Source: an uncultured Flavobacterium sp. (lineage in GTDB: Bacteria > Bacteroidota > Bacteroidia > Flavobacteriales > Flavobacteriaceae). From it: a stretch of DNA of 64,000 nt. The notes under the pieces are model-generated. The model searched no databases and was not told the origin of the DNA. It saw nothing but the letters and a program-made list of their open reading frames with translations. Location: the NCBI RefSeq assembly GCF_946478785.1, contig NZ_CAMLDD010000002.1, positions 62,001-126,000 on the forward strand. The letters are read 5' to 3'. Of this stretch, positions 16,757 through 28,100 are shown piece by piece. Within the stretch, counting starts at the first letter, position 1, and each line of letters begins with the position of its first letter. A program made the position numbers and the translations under genes.

Positions 16757-18379
16757 ATGACCTCAAAAAATGATTACATTGCCTTTAGTGGTGATACTGG
16801 AGACTTAGACGTGCTCCTAAACGATTACAAGCTGTCAGAATCAGCAATGCGTTTCCCAAACGTAAATTCAATCCTAATACCAAGGAAAGCCCAGTATAAC
16901 CTACGAAAATACGTTTCTAAAGACTTGCTCAAAACGATTGATAGCGATATTGACATAGCAGTTGAAAAGTGTCTGGTGTTCCTATCTAACCTAGCCAGTA
17001 CGTACTATACTGAGTCCAAATGGAAGGCTCTTAATTCTGTTATACTGCACAAGCAGACCAAAAATGTGGACAATACCTATATCTATACCAAGATTATCAA
17101 CGTGCTGACAACTGGAACACGCACAGGTGCGTTTATCGAAGTTGATAGAAGCTATCAGATTGGTTCGGAGTCCAAAAAGTTCAGATTAACCCAGACCTAC
17201 CTTAAAGTGGGACTCGTTGAATATATCATCAAGGATGCAGGGATTATCCGCACCCGCAATAAGATGTACTACCAGCAGTTATGCGAAGCCCTAACCAATC
17301 CGATATGTTCCAACCTTATTGCCATGTACCCAAAGATTGATTTGCCGACCAGCGAAGAACTGCTGATTATTGGCAAACAATTGGTCGCTGAGGGTCGCAC
17401 TACCAAAAAGGGAAAAATCCTTACCGTGCGTAACAAGCACAAAGACCACTATTGGCTAGATGTAAAAAACAGGAGCTTTGTTGAAGACAATATCAAGCTC
17501 TTTGAGTTTCTTACTGGTCGTGGGTTTATGATTCCCAGTGCTGGCAATATGTCTAGCGGTGGTCGTGTGGTTGATAGCTTTAGCCTTATGCCCGCTTGGA
17601 TACGTGAGCAGATTACCGTTGAAGCAGTAAAGCTAACCGAATGCGATTACAGCGCACTGCATCCCAATATTGCCATTAGTTTGTATGACGGCTCACTAGC
17701 TTACCTCACACACGGATTAGTGGCGGAACAAGCAGGAATTGACCTTAAAGATGTCAAGATTGAACATCTGAGTTTTTTCAACATGAAATGGAATGATATG
17801 AGAAAATCTCCGCTGTTTGACTATTATGCAACAAATGAGCCTGACATGCTGGCTAGAATCTATCACGACAAAAATGAGCATGGTCATAAGATTACCTCCC
17901 AAAAGATGTTTGCCGTTGAGGTGGATATTATGAGCGCAGTTATCAGGGATTTGAACGCTAAAGACGTTTATGTGCTGTACGTGTATGATGCGCTCTTATG
18001 TGAAGAAAAAGACAGCGAACTCGTAGTTGAGACCATGAACCGTATCATTCTTGAACATGGTGTTAAGACTAGTGTTAAAAAAGATTCTTTAGTAAATAAT
18101 GTTGATTTGATTGAATCAAGGCATGAGCCGGCAACGGCTCATATTTTAAAATACTCTCTTGATGAAATGGTAAATCTTTATGATGTTCTGCCTCAATTGT
18201 CGTTTAACGTTGAAGATATTTTGAAAATCATTTCTGGCATTGATAACTCCAACGTAGAAATGGCTGAACTTATGGATTATTTCAATAGACAGAATACTCA
18301 GCAAAAGTATAATGATTATGATGGAATTCCGATAACAACATCAATGATTTCTAAATTAAAAAGTTTTATAAAATCTTAA
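16757..18379 (+). CDS. Polymerase-like mobile element protein (DNA polymerase palm motifs)
   Basis: A 540-residue protein with no named family that I can assign firmly. Two motifs stand out: ECDYSALHPNIAISLYDG (Asp at 297), resembling polymerase motif A, and VYVLYVYDALLCEE (Asp at 411), resembling family A motif C (VHDE/HDS). Between them is a Lys-rich helix (HGHKITSQKMFAVEV, 375-389) placed like motif B. No exonuclease motif is evident. I infer a compact nucleic-acid polymerase or replication initiator for the island. The direct repeats upstream strengthen a replication role. It is the only plus-strand gene of the island and is followed by a 41-nt hairpin. A non-catalytic look-alike cannot be excluded. 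Confidence 0.45.
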   Translation: MTSKNDYIAFSGDTGDLDVLLNDYKLSESAMRFPNVNSILIPRKAQYNLRKYVSKDLLKTIDSDIDIAVEKCLVFLSNLASTYYTESKWKALNSVILHKQTKNVDNTYIYTKIINVLTTGTRTGAFIEVDRSYQIGSESKKFRLTQTYLKVGLVEYIIKDAGIIRTRNKMYYQQLCEALTNPICSNLIAMYPKIDLPTSEELLIIGKQLVAEGRTTKKGKILTVRNKHKDHYWLDVKNRSFVEDNIKLFEFLTGRGFMIPSAGNMSSGGRVVDSFSLMPAWIREQITVEAVKLTECDYSALHPNIAISLYDGSLAYLTHGLVAEQAGIDLKDVKIEHLSFFNMKWNDMRKSPLFDYYATNEPDMLARIYHDKNEHGHKITSQKMFAVEVDIMSAVIRDLNAKDVYVLYVYDALLCEEKDSELVVETMNRIILEHGVKTSVKKDSLVNNVDLIESRHEPATAHILKYSLDEMVNLYDVLPQLSFNVEDILKIISGIDNSNVEMAELMDYFNRQNTQQKYNDYDGIPITTSMISKLKSFIKS

Positions 18380-18385
18380 ATAACC

Positions 18386-18426
18386 AAATATGCGTTAATC
18401 CTGCTCCGCAGGATCGACGCATATTT
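18386..18426 (+). terminator. Long imperfect hairpin after the polymerase-like gene
   Basis: AAATATGCGT (18386-18395) pairs with ACGCATATTT (18417-18426), and inside it ATCCTGC pairs with GCAGGAT around a 3-nt loop, with a 2-nt internal mismatch. It starts 7 bp after the stop codon. The T run is weak, so it may be a structured end or recombination site instead. Confidence 0.5.
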
Positions 18427-18491
18427 ATTTATATGATTGATTACTATTTTCTTTTAGAATTACTAAACATGTAGCAACTCTATAAACAACC

Positions 18492-18520
18492 AAAAGCCAC
18501 TCCGTAATGAAGTGGCTTTT
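18492..18520 (+). terminator. Intrinsic terminator between island and rhs immunity gene
   Basis: AAAAGCCACT (18492-18501), loop CCGTAATGA, AGTGGCTTTT (18511-18520) continuing into more T. The following GTGCGAAGTCATGAGACATTCGC resembles in layout the post-hairpin segments of repeats A and B, so this may be a third, decayed end of the Rhs-locus repeat. Confidence 0.7.
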
Positions 18521-18587
18521 TTGTTTGCTTTAAATTGTGGGTGCGAAGTCATGAGACATTCGCTACACTACAGCATATAAAATAAAT

Positions 18588-19109
18588 TTATTCTTTACTA
18601 ATTATTAATCTTTTATTTAAAATTTCGCTTACTTCATCCCAAACAAAAGGGCCAATAAAAATAGTTTCATCTACATCTTTGTTCTTAAAGTTCAATCTCC
18701 AAAAGAACAATTCTTTAATTTCTGTTTCTTTGGATAATATTTTTTCATAATCTTGGTTTTCTTTACAAAGATTAAACATTTCTGTTTGTATATAGTACCA
18801 ACCTACAATTATTCGACCAGTGGGATGATACTTAAAAGCTAAAGTTCTACCTGAAATAAACCAAAGTGAAAAAATAAAGAAAAAAATAAGAACAACTGGT
18901 TTTAATCGCTTCCAGAAATATATTAGTAAAGTTAAATATATAATCATAAATACCAGTGATAAAAAAACATTAATATTTGTAATATCAGAAAGATAATCTG
19001 CACTCTCGTAGGTAAATAAAACTTTTACATCTTCGACAAAACCAAAGGATGTAAATACTAACATAATTAAAAACACAACGACTAAAATAAACTTTAAAAC
19101 AATTTTCAT
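18588..19109 (-). CDS. Membrane protein, probable immunity partner of the main Rhs tip
   Basis: A 173-residue protein with about three transmembrane helices (residues 4-24, 46-66, 71-89), then a charged C-terminal domain. It follows the 3964-residue Rhs gene by only 6 bp, which is the expected immunity position. No family is recognised. A membrane location would suit protection against a toxin acting in the periplasm or on envelope glycophosphates, consistent with the phosphodiester-glycosidase-like tip; this is inference. Confidence 0.65.
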   Translation of the reverse strand: MKIVLKFILVVVFLIMLVFTSFGFVEDVKVLFTYESADYLSDITNINVFLSLVFMIIYLTLLIYFWKRLKPVVLIFFFIFSLWFISGRTLAFKYHPTGRIIVGWYYIQTEMFNLCKENQDYEKILSKETEIKELFFWRLNFKNKDVDETIFIGPFVWDEVSEILNKRLIISKE

Positions 19110-19115
19110 AATTAA

Positions 19116-22100
19116 TTAATTTTGTGGAACAGATATATTAAGACCCGTTGGTATTGTACTATTTTTTCTTTCATCAGGACTAACTTTAGTATTGCCATCT
19201 ACAGATAATGTTGATGAAGTTGAACCATCAAACCCTAAAACATTATCAAACCCTTTACTATATAAGTAATCTCTAATTTGGTTTAGTGTAAAACCTTCTT
19301 CTCCGTTTTGTTGTGAAACAATAATCCAATTTTTAGTTTTAGAATTATATCCCAATATTGTTTTACCAACATCACTTTCATTTTGACCAGAATACACACC
19401 GTTACTTTTTTGCTTTAAATATTTCCAATTTTTTGGGTCAACTCTTCCAATTATACCAATTTTTGTAACATTTTCAGGAGCATTATCTTTATAGATATTT
19501 GTTTCTCCAAATTTCAGTCCATCAACGACTAAAGGTGTACCTCCTCCAAAACCAAATTTACTATCACTTGGAACGTCACCAAAACCTGTAGTCCATTCAC
19601 CCGAAGATGATTGTGAAAAATAAAAAGTATTTTCAGATGACCTTCCTGAGGTTTTAGCTCCTTCAATAATATTTAATCCTTGCGGTGTATAATCTTTAGA
19701 GGGCTGAGGGGTGTCTGCATTAAAATAATCCCATTTGTCTTTGTAATCAAACATTTGCGTATTAATAGTAAAATCTTTTTTGGGAGTATTATTTCTTGCA
19801 GCAGCTTCAGTAAAATATTCAGTAGATTTTCTAAATACAAATTTAAAATTTACATTTTTTAATGTTACAAAATAGGTATTTTTTTTAATCCTTACTCTAG
19901 CTTCCAGTCCCTCTAAATCATCGGCCGCAATAGGAGTATTACTAGCAAATTGATAAGGAGTCAACATAGGATATTCTTTTGTTAACGGGTCTGTACTAAA
20001 AAATCTTCCCACTCGTGGGTCGTACATTCTAAAAGTATAATTCATTGAGTTTCCTTCTCCTTTCAATTCATCATCTTTCTCCATGCCATTAAATCCATAA
20101 CGATAGCTATCACTAGAACCATGTCTATTAGGTACTAACTGTCCAAAGGGATAATAATCTGAGTAATTAAGAACCTCAGCATTAAAATAAGCCAAAGAAC
20201 CTGAGGACAACGATGGTATTTTTTTATCTGAAATCACAGAAAGCACATTTCCTAAATGATTAGATAGTTCGTAACGCTTATCCCCTGTCAAAGATATAAA
20301 ATTATTTACGGCAATTGGCAATGTCGGTGTATAAAGCCCATTAGTGGGATCTAAATAATTAGGTATCGCATCATTCGGATTGTCTGTATTTAGTGTATAA
20401 GGTGTACCAGATGTTGTGGCATTAATGATTCCTTTACCACCTTCATAGGTTTCCCATGTTGCATAACCATCTCCGTCATCATCAATATCAAGATAGTTGG
20501 GTATGCTATTCGTAATAGCCTTTGGATTTAAGGCTGACAGCAATGCATTGGTATTTAACGGTGCTGTTCCTGTAGCCGGATTGTGGTCTCCATCCGGATC
20601 TGCACCTTCGTACATAGTGTATATACCGTCGCCATCATCGTCTTTATCGTCGTGATTGGCTATGCCATCTCCATCAGTATCTATGAAAGTAAGGTCGTTA
20701 TTTACTTCGTAAAGATCAAACAATCCATCTCCATCCGTATCAGGCAGACAAGGCCCTAGTGTTCTGGTCACATCATTATTCATGACAATTCCCTGGCTTG
20801 ATACCGGAGGATTGTTTGTTATGGTTTCATTTGTGGCATCATCAAAACTAAAAGCATTCTGAATGTTGTTTATTCCGTAGTTAAAGTAGCACATATCAAA
20901 TCCTAAAGCTCTTGCGGTACCGGTTCCTCCTAACTGGTTATTGCCAACAGCTGGTACCGCTGCAGGATTTATGTTTAGAGGAGTGCTCCATAATTTTTCG
21001 TCTTTATAAAGCGTACTTCCGTTTACACTAAATACTGTGCCTGCAGCAAATGTAGTGTTCAAATTTAAGGCAATACCATTGGCAGCCTGTGCATTTGTTA
21101 ATGCCCTGTTGGCTGGCATAGTAACTTCATAACTTCTGGATGTAGCAGTGGCAGGTGTATTTGACGTTGTTTTAGTGTACTGATTCACTGTTACTTTTGG
21201 CCTGATACCGTTGTTTTCCTTAATTAAAACGATTTGAACCTGATTTGTTATTTCTTTGGTTATTTTTTTAACTACCTTTTTAGTAACTTTTAAATCTGTA
21301 ATTCTACCAGCCGATGGCACAATATCAATGTTTGATGTAGCGACAGCGCGATTGGCAACAGGTATTTTTGCTACAGAAATTCCGTTTCTAAAAAATTCTA
21401 TGTAACAGCCAACACCATTAGGATTTAAGGTTTTTTCTAATTTAAGTGTTTGAACAGAACTATTATTCGACAAACTAGTAGTAATATTAATATAATTTGT
21501 TCCGTCTGAATATTGCAAAGTTCCTCTTAAACTTGATATAATTCTTCTTGTAGTTGTCTTAAAACCATAAAATTTGTTATTTATTTTAAACCCAACTGAC
21601 ACATTATTACTTGAGTTTAAATTTGATGTTTTGTATTCTAAAGTTCCTTCTTCATTGGTTTCAAAAAGTGTCACTTCGTTACCTAATGGACAAGTGCTGG
21701 AATTTCTTCTGGTTACAGTGAATGTTCCGGAAACCGGTGTTAACATCAAACAATTATTATTAATACCTGTCAAAACAACATTCTCTGTTGTATTTTCTGT
21801 TTCTTCTTTATCGCCTTTATACTGTAGCTGTCCTAAGAAATAAGTCCCATTAGAAAGATTGAGATTAGCTAATTTGATGTTAGTATCTAAATTCAGACTT
21901 GTTAATTCGGGATTCAACACCGGTAAATTACCTGCCTGCATCATCCATTCAGCTGTTGGTGTATTCGTGTCAAAATGCAAAGCATAATTTCTAATAACTG
22001 TGGTTCCTGTCAATATAGATGCTTTTGCCAACATGCTGCTGTTTTTGGCAAGCAGATTTTGCGCTGTTTTATACGTACTGGAATTGTTCATGTATTTATA

Positions 22101-25100
22101 AATAAGCAGCTCTGTTGCTTCAAGTCCTAACCTGCTGCTGCCAAAAAGATGATGCTCTTTTAATCGATATAACGATTCATTGCTGTTTCCTTGCCCATTA
22201 GCTTTATAATTCTCATCATATACTGCCAAAACATTACCCTGTGCGTCTCGGGCATAATGCGTACGCACGATATCAGTGCCTCGTTGAACACGCTTGGCTA
22301 TTCGATTGCCTAATCCGTCATACTCAAAGTTAATTATAACTCCAGATTTACTGTTGGTCACTTTTTCTACTTTACCATCAACACGCCACTCGATGGTTAA
22401 GCCTTCATTTTTATCTTTTATCAATTGGCCAATAGCATCATAAACATAATTGTAAGTATCAGCATCTCCTAAACGATAAGCTTCCTTTTCAGTTAGATTC
22501 TGCTTAATATCAATACCCGTTTCGGTAAATATATCATCAGCCACATCAAATACATTAGTAAGTTTATTAGTTCCGGGAATGTATTTATAGATAAAATTGT
22601 CCATCTCCGGATTTGGCAAAGCCGGTGTTTTTGAGTTGGGATATAACCCCGGTGCAGTATTGCGTAAGGTTTGTAAGTTTCCGTTTTTGTCATAAGAATA
22701 ACTGGATTCATAACTTTTGACTGCCTGCATTGTGAAAGCATCAAAAGCCTGAGAGGTCATTGTTTTGATGCGATTGAGCTGATCGTAAGTATAATTATTT
22801 TTCTGTATCGCAAGCAACTGATCGCCATTTTTACGAATAGCCGTAGTCATTTGCTTTATATTCCCATTATAGAGGTTTTTAAGAGTCGCTCCTGTAGTAT
22901 TACGACTCACCATCAAGGGCCTGAAGGCATCAGTGCCAGTATCCCCTGATATCGCTTTGTAATCATTCTCATAATAATTTAAGGAATAACCAAAAGCATC
23001 CTTGGTTTTTGTCGTACCTGCCAGAGAACCGTCCTGACCCAGGTCATTTTCGCTATTCGCTAAATTTTCACCGTTTACTGTTTTTAACCATCCTTGTAAC
23101 GTATAGGCATAATCGACACCCTGAACTTTCTTGTCTCCAAGTTCAACCCTTGCTAATGGTCCATGTGGATAATATTGATAACTGGCATCTTTTTCCCAAA
23201 GTACGCCATTGGCAGAAGTTTCTACATCAACGATACGATTATCAGCATCATAATTGTAACGGTGGGTATACTGATCAGGCTTGTTGGGCTGAAATTTAAC
23301 AGCATTTACATTCCCACTAATAAGATCATATTGATATACAATTCTCTTTAAATGAACTTCACAATCATTCTTTTGACCTGTTGTTGTATTTATAACTGTT
23401 TGGGTACAATTAGGGTTTTTCAGAGGTGTATAATAATTAACTATTTCTTTGACATTACCATGCACATCATAATTGTATAAAATAGCATTATCAAAAACTT
23501 TCGGATTCGTATAATTTTCATGATAGAATATTCCTGTAACCCTATTTCGGTTGTTGTATGCCGGATTAAAACCCGATACAGCATTTGTAGTAAATAATGA
23601 AGAAGCTTTGATTCCGGTTTCTACTTCCGGATCGTCGTCATAAATTGTACTGGTAACTTGTCTCTTAGATAAATTTGACTCAAAACTATCTACTATTCCT
23701 GTTGTGGCTCCACTTGGCACTGGAGTACGTAAAAGTCTTCCTTCAGCTGATATACTATAACTTACCGGTGCAGATGGGTTAGCTGCATTAAATACAAAAC
23801 TATCTATTTCACCAGCCTGATTAATTCTGCCTAAGACATCATAACTTGTATAGCTCATTTTAGCGATAGTGGAAGTTAGCTGTTTAGCATTTTGTGACGC
23901 TATAATTCTGCCCAGTTTATCATAAGCAAAACGTGTTATGCCTCCATCTGGAGTACTTTGCCATACCAATTGGTTTAATGAATTGTAACGATATTGCGTC
24001 TTGAGCTCATGATTAGGCTGCAAATTCCCGACATCTCCGGTAAATGTGCTAAGTGGGTCCTCTGCTACTTTGTGAGCTTCAATAAGGGCATTTTTAGCTT
24101 TAATCTCGGCTGGTAAAAATCGTTTTACACCTTCCGGGGCTACGGTTTGAGTAAGATTTCCAGCCTGATCATAATAATAAAGGGTGTATTGATATTCCTG
24201 ATCATAGTAAGTCATATCCAGAGTTTCTACGACCTCAGACATGGCTTTTTTAATATAGGACGCCATAAATTCTTTACGCTTCTCCTGCAATAAATTATTA
24301 TAGTTGTCTGCAGAAAATGCTTCAGCAATATTTTTGACAAGTTTTTCACAAGTAGATTCTTTTTCTTCTGGTAAATCTGGTGAAACCAAACTGCTTAACG
24401 CTGCCGGAGGGCAGAATTTGCCTTTATTATCCACTTTAAATTTAGTCTCTACCCAGTCATTCCAATTTAGTGTATCAGGATTTAAAACATTATTCACTAA
24501 ATTCTCGTTGTAATATTTTTTGTATTGCTCTATTACAGTATTGATACCATTAAAACCGTAATGCAAATAAGTGTCTCCAAATTCTGCAAGGGTTCTAAAA
24601 CGAATATCATAAAGTTCTTCAACTTTCAGTTCATTTAAATACCGTATATAACTATCTGAAATATATTGGTAGCCATTATTGCAAAAATTATCAAGAGTAG
24701 ACTGTGGAACTGAATAATCAGGAATTTTTTTATTCATTGCGCTTATAAATGCAGCCTTCTTTTCATCGCAGGCTACCGGAGCAACTGTTTGAGGAATACA
24801 AATTGAACACGATTCTGTTATAGAACTGGCAGCAATTCGAGATGTGTTTTTGGATGTACTATTTGTACTAATATTTGAATTTGTAAATACGCCAGAAGCA
24901 TCCATGGTTACTACTGGTCCCAAAATGGATGTATTTTGAGCAATTCTTGCTGTATTCTTATTAGGGTAATTTTCATTAACAAACGTGCATATATCGGTAC
25001 CTTGGGAGCTATTTAGTGATAAGGATACAGATTGTTTTATACTTGAAATTTCATTTTCATGCATAATGCCATTTACATCAAGATAACTTATTCTTCCTAC

Positions 25101-28100
25101 ATTCTTATTGGTAATGTCAATTTTATTTATAGACGAAATATTTTTGTTATTTGGAATATCAAAATAAATTGAAGCCTCCCAGGCTGTATTCTCATTACTG
25201 GAAAATTGAAGTGCTATTTGCCAATCGTTCGGAAAAAATACTGTAAATTTAGAAAGATCAATTTGCAAATTATATGTAGTGGAAGAAGTACCAATATAAT
25301 CTCTAAGTTTTTGAAAACGGCTTAATAAATTCGAGTCGCTTAAAAAATTACGCATTGCAGGACTGCTGGCAGAATCATACCTTGTACCAGACATATTGTA
25401 TACGTATGAAACTGTATTGTTCTGTATAGCCTCATTAATAACATCTCTGAAATTATCTTCATATTTTATTTCTTCCTGTGCATTTAACTCACAAGCAATG
25501 GTATCAGTAGGCAGTAAAGGAGCCAAGAAATCACAAAAATCATATGTCAGTGAATAACAAGAAAGGTCATTTATTATAACATACTTGTAATCTACTTTTA
25601 CATCAAAACATTTTATGGTTTTTGAATCATAATTTGTGCTAATAGTTCCTTCGGGATCTATATCGATTTTATTAAAAAAGACAGATTTTTCATACTCTCC
25701 ATTTTCTGTTATCAAATAACGAACACCTAATCGAAAACCTCCTTGCTGTTCCTCATTTTCATCATAAAAATATATTGAAATCGAATCATCAACATCTTTA
25801 CCTAATTGAAATTGATAAAGATTTACATCGCTTTTATCATTACAGCTAGAAGAGTCATCCCTATCTTTTAAGGCCTGAAAATGTTCTGTTAAATGTGAAT
25901 TAGCAATAAAATCCTTCATCAAAGGAAAATCTTTACAAATTCTATAGGGAACAAGCAGATTTCCATATTCATCATAAGAAGCCGGATCTGATAAAATGTG
26001 ATTAATTACATTTTTAAGACCTTTTTCAAAAGCAATTTCATCACTGGTATTGACACATGCATTAATATTTGGCGTTGTTACACATCCAATTACTTCCTGA
26101 CATGCATCACCAATACCATCCAGATTAATATCTAATTGATCCGTATTAGGGGTATTAGGGCAGTTATCCAGATCATCTGCTACACCATCATGATCAGAGT
26201 CCTGAATACTGGCAATAGGACAACAGTCAAAATTAGTATTAAAAAGCTTTAGTGTTCCATTTAAAATAGCTGTACCAGTTGTAAAATTGGTATTTCCTGA
26301 AATAACTAATTTAAATGGTATGGTTGAATCAGTATTGGCTGTTTCAAATGTAACAGAATCAAATTTTCTAAAGGTATAGGAATCCATTAAAACAATTACT
26401 GGTGCAGTATGATTACCTCCACCTGCTCCTGTAGTCGATTGTAAAACAATACTTGCAATAATATTTGTTCCTTGTTTTATATATAAATTCTGAGCATTCC
26501 TTTCCCAGGTTATTCCTGCAGCATTTCCGAAAAACTCTTTTAAATACGAATTAGTATAAGCTGCATAATTTGTTATATCAACAGGTGTATTACTATTAAA
26601 TGTTCCCTTTGTTTTCAACTCATTGAAAAGAGGTATCAATGCGTTCTCAAACTTAGATTTCTTGTTACAACCTACTCCCTGGTCATTAGTAGCCTGATTT
26701 GGGTCAAGCACTTCACCAATAGCATTTGGTGATATGCCACACTCTCCTATTGGTGCACAGGTTTCCCCAGTAAGAATAACTTCATTAGAAATAGTATTAT
26801 TTCCGATAGGCCCTATTTGAGCTACAGCTGAGAATTTATATTTCTTATTTACCGGGTCTGAATTTCCTAAATCATAATAGAGCTGTTTTAGGTTTTTAAT
26901 TTTCCACGTTGATCCATAATTTGACCAGGTATATCCTCCTGTCTCAGGCAATTCTATAACAATTGGACAGGTTGTAAAGCCTCCACCTGTTTGTGGAGTA
27001 AAGTTCATATTTAATATGGACCCTGAAACTTTGGGTGTTGTTATTTTCAAAGGTTGTAATCCAGCCTGAAACAATCCCTCAACAGTTTGGTTAATTGCCG
27101 GAATCATTAATTTTTTAATTAATTCCTTGGTAATATACTGTTTGTTAAAAGGTTTATCGATTACAGAAATTGAAGAAGTAAAAGCTGGATCTTTGAAAAA
27201 TCCATTTAGAAGCATCTCAAAGTCAAACAACAGCGGACAATTTCCCGTTTGGGCATAATACTCAAAATGATTTGCTTTAACTAAGTTAGCAACAGCATCT
27301 GCAGGATTTAACCCAGAATTATATCCAAAATCTGCCGGAAGGAAGTTTTTTTGTTTAGCCTGATATAATAATGCACTAGTGCTTTCACATAAAGAACCTG
27401 AAGTACTAATATTGTTTTGAATATAATTGGACAGTATATTTTTTTGAGGGAAATTATTACTCAAAACATCCGTTATACTATTAGAGCCATTTGTACCAAT
27501 ACATCCATTAAAAGATTTACTTTTCATCGCATATATATTGATAAATATATGCTTGATCTTACTTTTCAATCCAATATAAAGTGCTTTATAGGCATTCCAA
27601 ACCTCATCTTTTTGAATATCATTGCTAAAAGTAATATTATTCACATCACATATAGAAAAAGAATTACAAAACACTCCTTTTAATGCAGCCTGATACATCG
27701 TTAAATTGTTTCCGCTCTCACCAATATAACTGCTATTTATAGCCTGATACATTATACTTCCTGTACCAACTCTCATATTATAAAGTGTTGAATCTTCAAA
27801 AGGCGACGAAGACTGCAAAGGTTTAAAATAGGGGTCATTACTATAAATTTGCAATTTTCCTGAATTTCCTGCACTATCAAAATCAACTAATCCTTTATCG
27901 TTTGCTTCTTTATAAGTGGTAATATTCATCATATAAGAATCATAACCATCAGAAGATAAAGGTGTTTTAGCAGTAGTTGGTACTGTCCCTTCGTTTTTAA
28001 GTATATAAAAATCTATAGTTCTTTTGCATATTTCACTACTATATTCTAAATATTTATACTCTGGGTGATAAGGCAATAAAGATTGCGCCCAACTGTCATC

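Larger units (their letters stand above)
10812..18480. mobile_element. Recombinase/replication island inserted in the Rhs tip array
   Basis: The sequence between the truncated orphan tip (which breaks at its YPFG codons, 10811) and the terminator before the main rhs immunity gene is clearly richer in G+C than its flanks. It contains only mobile-element genes: two tyrosine recombinases, a primase/helicase-like protein, a serine recombinase, a small ORF, a repeat-rich noncoding zone and a polymerase-like gene. Exact ends and target duplication could not be identified. The boundaries given are inferred from the break in Rhs homology on the left and from the last island gene on the right. Confidence 0.6.
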
